A stretch of 6,231 nucleotides of DNA from Candidatus Uhrbacteria bacterium RIFOXYB2_FULL_45_11 (GCA_001791715.1 MGFD01000047.1:6451-12681), one strand, 5' to 3'. Counted from the stretch's first letter, positions 1 through 5,645 are shown. Numbers and translations are program-made. The notes: a model not told the origin generated them from the sequence alone.

Positions 1-1
1 T

Positions 2-919
2 CTTGGAACATCAACGGGTGCACAAACAGTTAGCATCGCTGGTGGAGCTGCAGCAAAGACTGTTAGTATCGCTACTGGTAACACAACGGGTGTTATCACA
101 ATCGGTGCTACAGGCCAAACAGGTAACGTCACGATCTATGGACCTGACACAACTGGTGCAGGTGCAATCTTCAACAACTCAACAACATCTAACCTCGCAA
201 TGGGTGGAGGTCTTACAACAGGTAACTTGGTTCTTGGTGGTACAGGAATGACCTCTGGTGTAACAACCATTTATGGTGGTACAGCTACAGGTGCTGGTAC
301 AGCTGCTGGTCTCTCTTTGACTCCAGGAACAGCTGGTACAATCGTGATTGGTAAAACTGACGGAACAGGAGCAATCACTCTTGGTGCATCTTCCGGAGCC
401 TCACAAGTAGTCAACGTTGGTACAGGTAGCGGAGCAACTCAGACAATAAATATTGGTGGTGGCGCAGGAGTAAACACAATCAATATTGGTACCGGTACTA
501 CAGGAGTAGAAACAGTTCACATTGCCGACGATGCTTCTTTGGCGAACTTTGTTACAATCGGTGGTGCATCTACAGTAATAACTGTAGGCGGACGTTTGAT
601 GAAATCAATAAACACTGGATTAACAGCTCTTGCTGGTGGTGCTCAGGCAGGAACCGCTCTTACAAAAGATATCAATATCGTTACTACTGTTGCATCTGTT
701 GGTGATAGTGTGCAATTACCTGTTACATTTTCAGGTATGGACATTACGATTATTAACCGCGCAGCAAACAGTTTGAATGTCTTTGGACAGACAGGTGATG
801 GTATCAATGGTGGAGGCGCTAACGCTGCATATGCAGTTGCCGCGAACGTTGCTGTTCGTTGTATAGCAACGGGAGAGGCGGCGGCATCGGTTTGGGAATG
901 TCAAAAGACAGCTCGATAA
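2..919 (+). CDS. Gly/Thr-rich beta-repeat surface or fibre protein, C-terminal part (5' partial)
   Basis: The frame is open from the window edge to the TAA at 917-919, giving 305 residues of a longer protein whose start lies outside. The first ~200 residues are low-complexity and rich in Gly, Thr, Ala, Val and Ile. They contain short beta-strand repeats such as TVSIA, VITIG, NVTIYG, VVNVG and TINIG separated by Gly/Thr turns, as in beta-solenoid or fibre shafts. Two stretches about 45 residues apart (around TIYGPDTTGAGA and TIYGGTATGAGT) look like copies of one unit. From about residue 200 the repeats stop and a distinct end domain follows (DINIVTTVASVGDSVQLP, then INRAANSLNVFGQTGDGING). It resembles, from memory, C-terminal domains of phage tail-fibre-like proteins. 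Cys287 and Cys300 could form a disulfide. The role, probably an adhesin or surface fibre, is inferred from composition. Codon use (GGT for Gly, no GGG seen from position 200 on, little GCG) differs from the genes downstream. Confidence 0.8.
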   Translation, partial: LGTSTGAQTVSIAGGAAAKTVSIATGNTTGVITIGATGQTGNVTIYGPDTTGAGAIFNNSTTSNLAMGGGLTTGNLVLGGTGMTSGVTTIYGGTATGAGTAAGLSLTPGTAGTIVIGKTDGTGAITLGASSGASQVVNVGTGSGATQTINIGGGAGVNTINIGTGTTGVETVHIADDASLANFVTIGGASTVITVGGRLMKSINTGLTALAGGAQAGTALTKDINIVTTVASVGDSVQLPVTFSGMDITIINRAANSLNVFGQTGDGINGGGANAAYAVAANVAVRCIATGEAAASVWECQKTAR

Positions 920-943
920 TCCATCTTTAGAAGATGTTTAGAT

Positions 944-979
944 AACAACAAAAGAGCCATTTGGCTCTTTTGTTGTTTC
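944..979 (+). terminator. Rho-independent terminator, 16-bp perfect stem
   Basis: The arms 944-959 and 962-977 are exact reverse complements around a two-base TT (effectively ATTT) loop. The 5' arm is A-rich and the 3' arm T-rich (TTTTGTTGTTT), so it could work in both directions. It lies 25 nt after the stop of the surface-protein gene. A smaller hairpin (CATCTT/AAGATG, 922-936) precedes it. Confidence 0.85.
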
Positions 980-996
980 GTGTGGATATTCAATCC

Positions 997-1024
997 TTTA
1001 CTTTTTGTGACTATTTGTTAAAAT
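997..1024 (+). promoter_or_regulatory. Predicted promoter for the 134-residue membrane protein
   Basis: An extended -10 (TGtTAAAAT, 1016-1024) follows a weak -35 (TTTACT, 997-1002) at a 16-bp spacing, directly after the upstream terminator. A second -10-like hexamer, TATAGA at 1046-1051, lies only 6 nt before the ATG at 1058 and would give a leaderless mRNA. The two cannot be separated by eye. No Shine-Dalgarno sequence precedes the ATG. Confidence 0.4.
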
Positions 1025-1057
1025 AGTGCTGTTATTATTGATAAATATAGATCTTGT

Positions 1058-1462
1058 ATGAAAGATAAATTGATGCAGTTTGTCATCTTGGCTTTAAGCA
1101 TCGGTCTTCTTGTTGGTGGAATTTCAGGATACGAATATGCTAAAAAGCAGTTAGGTGGCATCAAAGAACAAGTTGGCGTTGTACAAAATTCCACGTACCA
1201 AGCAGTTTTTCTTGCACCAGGTCAGCTCTATTTTGGTAAACTCTCCGGAGAGGGGACAGACCATCCTGTATTAAGAGATGTCTATTACTTACAAGCAGGA
1301 CAAGAACAAGTAAAAAACGCTCAGACCAAACTTATTAAACTCGGAGATGAAATCCAGGGTCCAAAAGATGAAATGCGTTTGAATCCAAGTCAGATTTTGT
1401 ATGTTGAGGATTTGAAGGATGATGGAAAAGTTGTGCAAGCAATTAAATCCTATACAAAATAG
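1058..1462 (+). CDS. Small single-pass membrane protein of unknown function, Patescibacteria-type
   Basis: This gene encodes 134 residues. A short basic N-terminus (MKDK) is followed by one hydrophobic segment at about residues 7-24, which should act as a signal anchor. The ~105-residue remainder is probably outside the membrane. That part contains NSTYQAVFLAPGQLYFGKL (45-62), DVYYLQAG (74-81), a charged stretch and the ending ILYVEDLKDDGKVVQAIKSY (113-132). I recognise this pattern (YQAVFL..GQ.YFGKL..., then VYYLQ) from hypothetical proteins widespread in Patescibacteria, but know of no assigned function. The ATG at 1058 is chosen because it sits just before the membrane segment and after promoter-like sequence; no ribosome binding site is visible. 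Terminators on both sides suggest it is transcribed alone. No catalytic motif or cysteine is present. That it is real and membrane-anchored is well supported; its role is unknown. Confidence 0.85.
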   Translation: MKDKLMQFVILALSIGLLVGGISGYEYAKKQLGGIKEQVGVVQNSTYQAVFLAPGQLYFGKLSGEGTDHPVLRDVYYLQAGQEQVKNAQTKLIKLGDEIQGPKDEMRLNPSQILYVEDLKDDGKVVQAIKSYTK

Positions 1463-1479
1463 TCATACGTGTGTATGTG

Positions 1480-1516
1480 CAAAACAATCTGGGAAAATCT
1501 CAGATTGTTTTGTTTT
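1480..1516 (+). terminator. Rho-independent terminator
   Basis: A 12-bp perfect stem (1480-1491 CAAAACAATCTG with 1501-1512 CAGATTGTTTTG) encloses a 9-nt loop and is followed by TTTT. It begins 18 nt after the membrane protein's stop. A minor 5-bp hairpin (CATAC/GTATG, 1464-1477) precedes it. It ends only 15 nt before the next -10 box. Confidence 0.85.
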
Positions 1517-1530
1517 GATTCGCATCGGCG

Positions 1531-1536
1531 TATAAT
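1531..1536 (+). promoter_or_regulatory. Consensus -10 box (TATAAT) of the Asp-box gene
   Basis: A perfect TATAAT ends 9 nt before the ATG at 1546. Transcription starting 6-8 nt downstream would begin at about 1542-1545, giving a leaderless or nearly leaderless mRNA. No convincing -35 is seen; T-rich hexamers (TTGTTT) occur at poor spacing inside the terminator tail. Confidence 0.6.
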
Positions 1537-1545
1537 GTTCTTACT

Positions 1546-3009
1546 ATGAAAAATCTCTTTCTATTTCTTGTGAGTGTTGGTTTTGTTTTTGCGGCGCATT
1601 CTGTTTCTGCGGCAGATTGGAGTGCGCTTTCTACGGGAGATGTTCAATCGCTGCGCACCATGGTGCAAAGTGGAAATCATCTTGTTGTGGCGGGAAACGG
1701 TGGGGCGATTTTGTATTCTGTGGATGATGGAAAAACATGGGTAAAATCATTTAGTGCGCCAAACGTGACGTTTTTTGATTTTGCAACATTGCCAGATGGC
1801 CGATTGCTTGCTATTGGCTCAAACGGAATTCATGAGGCTTCTTCAGACAATGGATTAACTTGGTCTCCGTTTAGTTTTGGAATCACACAAAATATTTACA
1901 ACATCGACATGAAAAAAACGACCAGTTCCAACACGGGATATCTGGTTGGAGCAAGTGGAATGTTTTATCACTACGCGAATGCTTCAGGGAATTGGGAGTC
2001 TGTTTCATTAGGAATCACAACAGATCTGTATGGCACAGAGGATCGTGGGGATGGAACCGGTTGGATTGTGGGAGCAGATGGGGTTATTTACAAGATTTTA
2101 TCCAGCGGCACATCAAGAGCTGAAATAGAAAGTGGAACAAATGAAACGTTGCGATCAATTCGATTTATTTCAGCAACACATGGATTCATTGTTGGTTCCA
2201 TGGGGACAATTTTGAAAACCACGGATGGCGGAGCTACTTGGAGCGCTGTTTCTTTACCAGGACTTTCAACGCAACTTTTGTATTCCATAGACGTTTTTGA
2301 AAATAGAGTTGTTATTGCGGGTGATAAAGTTTTAATTGATTCATCGGATGCGGGTGCAACGTGGCATGTCAAAACATATGAGGCAAGCACAAAATCGTTT
2401 TTTGGTGCTTTCGCAAAAGATGCGACACACGCATATGCTGTCGGATCTGATTACGATGTTACCTCTCTCATCTATCAACTCGCAGAACCGACCGTAGCTC
2501 CTCTTCCACCTCCGGTTATTACACCTCCCGTTACGGGCACAGCTCCACAAAGTTCGCTCATTAAGCTTGCATGCGGTCTGAATGCGGGGGTAAATGATCC
2601 GTGTAAAGCCGTTTATTACTATGCCACAGACGGTAAACGACACGCGTTCACAAACGATAAAGTCTTTTTCACATGGTTCTCAGATTTCTCCTCTGTAAAA
2701 GAGGTGTCGGCAGAATTCATGGCGTCTCTTACGCTCGGAAAAAATGTAACATATCGTCCTGGAGTGAAAATGGTTAAATTTCAAACATCTCCGCAAGTGT
2801 ATGCCGTTGCAAAAGGCGGAGTACTCAGACCGATTCTTTCCGAGTCAATCGCAAGCGCACTGTATGGCACAGACTGGAACAAAAAAATCGACGACATAAG
2901 CGATGTTTTTTACGGAAACTACACGTTTGGAGAACCGGTTGTGTATGCGGCTGATTATGATCCGTTCCAGGAACGGACGATGATCGCAACAATCAGCGAT
3001 AATTTTTAA
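1546..3009 (+). CDS. Secreted Asp-box (BNR/Ycf48-like) propeller protein with Patescibacteria-type C-terminal domain
   Basis: This gene encodes 487 residues. Residues 1-22 form a Sec signal peptide (hydrophobic FLFLVSVGFVFAA, likely cut after VSA22). Residues ~23-310 carry four Asp-box motifs of the S.D.G.TW type: SVDDGKTW (58-65), SSDNGLTW (99-106), TTDGGATW (225-232) and SSDAGATW (266-273). Such motifs sit in turns of beta-propellers such as Ycf48/HCF136-like and sialidase-fold proteins. The uneven spacing suggests further blades with degenerate boxes. A proline-rich linker (about 314-330) leads to a ~140-residue C-terminal domain with VYYYATDGKRHAF, FFTWFSDFS, NVTYRPGVKMVK, QVYAVAKGGVLRPI and an LYG..W motif. 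I recognise this domain from exported Patescibacteria proteins, function unknown. Cys343 and Cys353 flank an insert and may form a disulfide. No sialidase catalytic set is evident, so a structural or binding role outside the cytoplasm is inferred. A TATAAT 9 nt upstream supports the start. Confidence 0.85.
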   Translation: MKNLFLFLVSVGFVFAAHSVSAADWSALSTGDVQSLRTMVQSGNHLVVAGNGGAILYSVDDGKTWVKSFSAPNVTFFDFATLPDGRLLAIGSNGIHEASSDNGLTWSPFSFGITQNIYNIDMKKTTSSNTGYLVGASGMFYHYANASGNWESVSLGITTDLYGTEDRGDGTGWIVGADGVIYKILSSGTSRAEIESGTNETLRSIRFISATHGFIVGSMGTILKTTDGGATWSAVSLPGLSTQLLYSIDVFENRVVIAGDKVLIDSSDAGATWHVKTYEASTKSFFGAFAKDATHAYAVGSDYDVTSLIYQLAEPTVAPLPPPVITPPVTGTAPQSSLIKLACGLNAGVNDPCKAVYYYATDGKRHAFTNDKVFFTWFSDFSSVKEVSAEFMASLTLGKNVTYRPGVKMVKFQTSPQVYAVAKGGVLRPILSESIASALYGTDWNKKIDDISDVFYGNYTFGEPVVYAADYDPFQERTMIATISDNF

Positions 3010-3010
3010 C

Positions 3011-3044
3011 ATTTTCGTAGCCCGGGGCTTCAGCCCTGGTTTTC
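3011..3044 (+). repeat. Left REP-like hairpin; probable terminator of the Asp-box gene
   Basis: The stem CCGGGGCT (3022-3029) pairs with AGCCCTGG (3032-3039) around a TC loop, with one G-T pair. GTAG (3017-3020) stands immediately 5' of the palindrome, matching the GTRG tetranucleotide known from REPs recognised by RAYTs. Four Ts (3040-3043) follow the stem, so in the plus direction it can also act as a Rho-independent terminator for the gene ending at 3009. Confidence 0.75.
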
Positions 3045-3046
3045 AC

Positions 3047-3544
3047 ATGATCAATCATCCGATCCGAAAACCACACAGACGAGACCGAATAGTCTATCGA
3101 GGATGTGAATTCTATGCGATGACGTGTTGTGTGAAGAATCGTGCGTCATTGTTCGTGACACAGGAAATAGTTGAAACGTTCAAAATACATCTGCTGAATG
3201 CATTGCAAAAGAATCATTGCGATGCATTTGTGTTTTTATTCATGCCTGATCATGTGCATATTCTCCTTGCAGGAAAGAATGAACAAGCGGATCTGTGGCG
3301 ATGCATGGTTGATTTCAAGCAAGCGTCAGGTTTTTGGTTATCGAAAAACAGATCTCGTTATCAATGGCATACGGATTTTTACGATCAGCGGATAGCTTCC
3401 AGGGGTGATGCCTATCGATATATGGATTATATTTTGAAGAATCCTGTGCGAGCGGGGTTGGTTTTAGATTGGAAGCTGTATCCATTTAAGGGTTCGACGG
3501 TTTATGAGTTGGATGCTTTGTTGGATGTGGGGAACCAAGGCTGA
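3047..3544 (+). CDS. REP-associated tyrosine transposase (RAYT, TnpA_REP / Y1_Tnp HUH family)
   Basis: This gene encodes 165 residues, the usual RAYT size. The N-terminus carries the family pattern of a basic start followed by a beta strand (RKPHRRDRIVYRGCEFYAM..., then KNRASLF). The metal-binding HUH motif is in FMPDHVHILL, with His69 and His71. Tyr112 in DFYDQRI is the likely single nucleophilic tyrosine. The C-terminal signature YMDYILKNPVRAGLV (125-139) is typical of RAYTs. Family knowledge: these enzymes cut and join single-stranded DNA at REP hairpins. All key residues appear intact, so the protein may be active. The ATG at 3047 lies just inside the left hairpin repeat with no Shine-Dalgarno sequence or obvious promoter, so expression probably depends on read-through from upstream. 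The stop TGA (3542-3544) falls at the apex of the right hairpin. Confidence 0.92.
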   Translation: MINHPIRKPHRRDRIVYRGCEFYAMTCCVKNRASLFVTQEIVETFKIHLLNALQKNHCDAFVFLFMPDHVHILLAGKNEQADLWRCMVDFKQASGFWLSKNRSRYQWHTDFYDQRIASRGDAYRYMDYILKNPVRAGLVLDWKLYPFKGSTVYELDALLDVGNQG

Positions 3545-3563
3545 AGCCTTGGGTTACGAAAAT
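3530..3563 (-). repeat. Right REP-like hairpin, inverted copy of the left one
   Basis: A perfect 8-bp stem, CCAAGGCT (3535-3542) with AGCCTTGG (3545-3552), has a GA loop on the plus strand. Read on the minus strand, it is preceded by GTAA where the left copy has GTAG, and the outer ATTTTCGTA is identical in both. Its inner half overlaps the 3' end of the transposase gene. There is no T-run after the stem on the plus strand. Confidence 0.75.
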
Positions 3564-3564
3564 A

Positions 3565-3573
3565 TGCTACAAT
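3565..3573 (+). promoter_or_regulatory. Extended -10 promoter of the first S8 peptidase gene
   Basis: TGCTACAAT fits the TGnTATAAT extended -10 form and ends 11 nt before the chosen ATG at 3585, so the transcript would have a leader of only a few bases. It starts 2 nt after the right end of the RAYT element. Any -35 would have to fall inside the repeat, where none is convincing. Confidence 0.5.
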
Positions 3574-3584
3574 GTGTGAGGTCT

Positions 3585-5633
3585 ATGGTTGTCTTCTTAT
3601 CTCGAAAAACGCAAGCGTTTTTACTCGTTGCCGTCTTTTTTGCGTCGGGTGTGTTTGTTGTTCATGCGCAGGCGGCAAAAGATCCGTTTGTGTCAGAATT
3701 GTGGTATTTGAATGCGATTCATAATCCAACAGAAACGTCTTCGGGAAAAGAATCAATCGTTGCGGTTTTGGATGCCGGGTTTGATATGACGCATGAAGAT
3801 TTAGCAGATCAATACTGGGTGAATGCAGGGGAAATCGCAAATGATCACAAAGATAATGATCACAACGGATATGAAGATGATGCGCGTGGATGGGATTTTA
3901 TCGACAATGACTCAAATCCAAGCCCAGACATTTCTGATCCAAGAGCAGATGACACAATCGTCTCTCACGGAACGCTCCTCTCGGGAATAATTGCCGCGCA
4001 GGCAAATAACGGAAAAGGAATCGTTGGTATTGCGTCACAGACAAAAATCATGCCGCTTCGGATTTTGGATTCAAAAGGAAAGGGAACAACGGCACAGGTT
4101 CGTGATGCAATTACGTATGCGGTAAAAAACGGAGCAGACGTCATTAATTTGAGTTTGATTTCCACAAAGCCAGATGATTCATTGCAACAAGTCATTGGTT
4201 GGGCGGCGGATCAGGGGGTTGTTATTGTGGCGGCGGTTGGAAATAGTAACCTCGATTTAGATCGAGACCCAACGTTCCCAGCTTGTTTTGATACGCGCAT
4301 CGGAAAAAATAGCGTTATTGGTGTTGCGGCACTCGATAAGAACGGAAAAAAAGCTGCGTTTTCAAACAGTGGTTCAAATTGTGTAGATATTTCCGCTCCG
4401 GGCGTGAACATTTTTGGAGCGGTATTTCACGATGATACGAATTTCTTATACTCCACATCTTACGGAAGTCCGTTTGAAGGAACATCCATTGCCGCTCCGA
4501 TGGTCTCTGCTGCAGCTGCCAGATTACGCAGTGTTTTTCCGTTATTAACGCCAAGTCAGATTCGATTATCGCTCATGCTTTCCGCTGATCCGATTTCAGG
4601 CGTTACACCAGAAGAGCGTCGAGCATTGGGGGCCGGCTCATTAAATATTGAGCGCGCATTACAAACGGCCGCTGTTTTTGCAGGAAGCGTTTCAGGCGGA
4701 ACGACGCATAATGTGAATCAGCATCCTTCCGGTTCATTGATTGTTGCGCAAGGAAAGGGAACAGAGCCGATCGTGAAGCGTGTGAACGGGAATGGAAAAG
4801 AACTCGCATCGTTTTTTGCCTATGACAAAAAATTTCGTGGGGGCGTCCGTGTCGCTGCAGGAGATGTAAATGGGGACGGAACAGAAGAGATTATCACAGC
4901 AGCAGGAGCAGGTGGTGGGCCACAAGTGCGTGTCTTTGATTTGGCAGGGAAGCCCATGACCCAGTTTTTTGCGTTTAATGTTTCAGATCGTTATGGAATT
5001 TTTGTGTCAGCGGGAGATGTTAACCGTGACGGGATCGATGAAATTTTGGTCACACAAGATCAAGGAGGAAACGGACAGGTTCGTATTTTTACGATGCGTG
5101 GTGAAATGATCGGATCGTTTTATCCGTTCGGGCGCACGGAGCTTCCTGTGTTTGTGACGGTCGGAAATTTTGATGATGATGCGGACGCGGAAATTGCTTC
5201 TTCGCTTGGGGGAAGTGACAAAAAACATCGCATTAAAATTTTTGATGCAAACGGAAGATACGTTCGTGATTTCGCTGCTCTTACGTTTTTAAAAACGGGA
5301 TTACGCGTTTCAACGGTACGGTTGCGTGATCAAAAACAGGATCAACTTTTAGTTTCAGCTGATTCAGGATCGGCTCCGTGGGTGGCGATTTTTGACGCAT
5401 TGGGAAATCTTAAGACTTCTTCCCCCGTTCTTCCTCAGAATTTTTTGGGAGGGATTCAAGCAGTTGCAGGAGATGTGAATGCAAACGGCGTGATTGAGGT
5501 GTATACAGCGCCTGTTTTGAATGGCGGTCCGCAAGTGCGCGCGTTTGATGACTCTTTTAAAGTGGTAGGTGGATTTTTTGCCTATGATAAAATGGGAAGA
5601 AGCGGGCTTTCTCTTGCAACGTGGAATCCTTAG
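3585..5633 (+). CDS. Secreted subtilisin-like S8 serine peptidase with C-terminal FG-GAP/VCBS-type repeat domain
   Basis: This gene encodes 682 residues from the ATG at 3585. That start gives a clean signal peptide (hydrophobic core ~11-26, likely cut after VHA28) and lies just after an extended -10. In-frame ATGs at 3504 and 3564 lie inside the RAYT element or upstream of the likely transcript start. The peptidase domain spans ~55-365: Asp63 (VLDAGFD), His128 (VSHGT), oxyanion Asn220 (AAVGNS) and Ser301 (EGTSIAAP). An acidic insert (DNDHNGYEDDARGWDF, 90-105) may bind calcium. Cys234 and Cys266 could pair. Residues ~383-676 hold about six propeller-like repeats, with GDVNGDG (426-432), GDVNRDG (477-483), a degenerate GNFDDDAD (527-534) and GDVNANG (629-635), plus FFAYDK at 410-415 and 664-669. 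Only ~35 residues separate the signal peptide from Asp63, so no I9-type prodomain is present. It is inferred to be an exported protease acting on surface or external proteins; the substrate is unknown. Confidence 0.93.
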   Translation: MVVFLSRKTQAFLLVAVFFASGVFVVHAQAAKDPFVSELWYLNAIHNPTETSSGKESIVAVLDAGFDMTHEDLADQYWVNAGEIANDHKDNDHNGYEDDARGWDFIDNDSNPSPDISDPRADDTIVSHGTLLSGIIAAQANNGKGIVGIASQTKIMPLRILDSKGKGTTAQVRDAITYAVKNGADVINLSLISTKPDDSLQQVIGWAADQGVVIVAAVGNSNLDLDRDPTFPACFDTRIGKNSVIGVAALDKNGKKAAFSNSGSNCVDISAPGVNIFGAVFHDDTNFLYSTSYGSPFEGTSIAAPMVSAAAARLRSVFPLLTPSQIRLSLMLSADPISGVTPEERRALGAGSLNIERALQTAAVFAGSVSGGTTHNVNQHPSGSLIVAQGKGTEPIVKRVNGNGKELASFFAYDKKFRGGVRVAAGDVNGDGTEEIITAAGAGGGPQVRVFDLAGKPMTQFFAFNVSDRYGIFVSAGDVNRDGIDEILVTQDQGGNGQVRIFTMRGEMIGSFYPFGRTELPVFVTVGNFDDDADAEIASSLGGSDKKHRIKIFDANGRYVRDFAALTFLKTGLRVSTVRLRDQKQDQLLVSADSGSAPWVAIFDALGNLKTSSPVLPQNFLGGIQAVAGDVNANGVIEVYTAPVLNGGPQVRAFDDSFKVVGGFFAYDKMGRSGLSLATWNP

Positions 5634-5645
5634 ATCTCAAATAAA

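Larger units (their letters stand above)
3011..3563 (+). mobile_element. RAYT element: one HUH/Y1 transposase gene framed by inverted REP-like hairpins
   Basis: The left end (3011-3044) and the reverse complement of the right end (3530-3563) match at 28 of 34 positions by my count, and all six differences are transitions. Each end contains an 8-bp stem with a two-base loop. The single gene inside is a REP-associated tyrosine transposase. The left repeat begins one base after the stop of the Asp-box gene, and the right one stops just before the promoter box of the peptidase gene. No target-site duplication is visible. RAYTs of the Y1 HUH type handle single-stranded REP hairpins and are usually single-copy and domesticated. 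Whether this element still moves cannot be read from one locus. Confidence 0.75.

Noticed and set aside
3..251. 82-codon open frame at the left edge
   Set aside because: It is an out-of-frame shadow of the repeat gene. The frame starting at base 2 reads continuously through to 919 with the same TVSIA/TINIG repeats, so that one is real.
60..520. CRISPR-like or tandem DNA repeat array in the left part
   Set aside because: The repetition follows protein-level beta-strand repeats with variable spacing and third-base differences. No constant direct repeats with unique spacers are present.
2088..2643. Two overlapping 100-codon minus-strand frames, and similar short ones at 3583-5228 and 5637-5972
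   Set aside because: All lie opposite well-supported plus-strand genes. Their translations show no recognisable domain, and no promoter or start signal was seen.
3198..3395. 65-codon frame inside the transposase gene
   Set aside because: It lies in another frame within the conserved HUH region, with no start signal or recognisable protein.
3000..3570. Target-site duplication around the RAYT element
   Set aside because: The bases outside the two repeats (ending TTTTTAAC on the left, starting ATGCTAC on the right) do not match. RAYTs are not expected to make such duplications.
3504..3584. Upstream in-frame ATGs (3504, 3564) as start of the first S8 peptidase
   Set aside because: The extension would overlap the transposase gene and hairpin, put a Trp/Cys-rich stretch before the signal peptide, and precede the -10 box. 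The ATG at 3585 gives a normal signal peptide.
3542..3720. UGA recoded as glycine, as in some Patescibacteria lineages
   Set aside because: Reading through the transposase TGA gives a Cys-rich stretch unlike any protein, out of frame with the peptidase. The long genes also close properly under the standard code.
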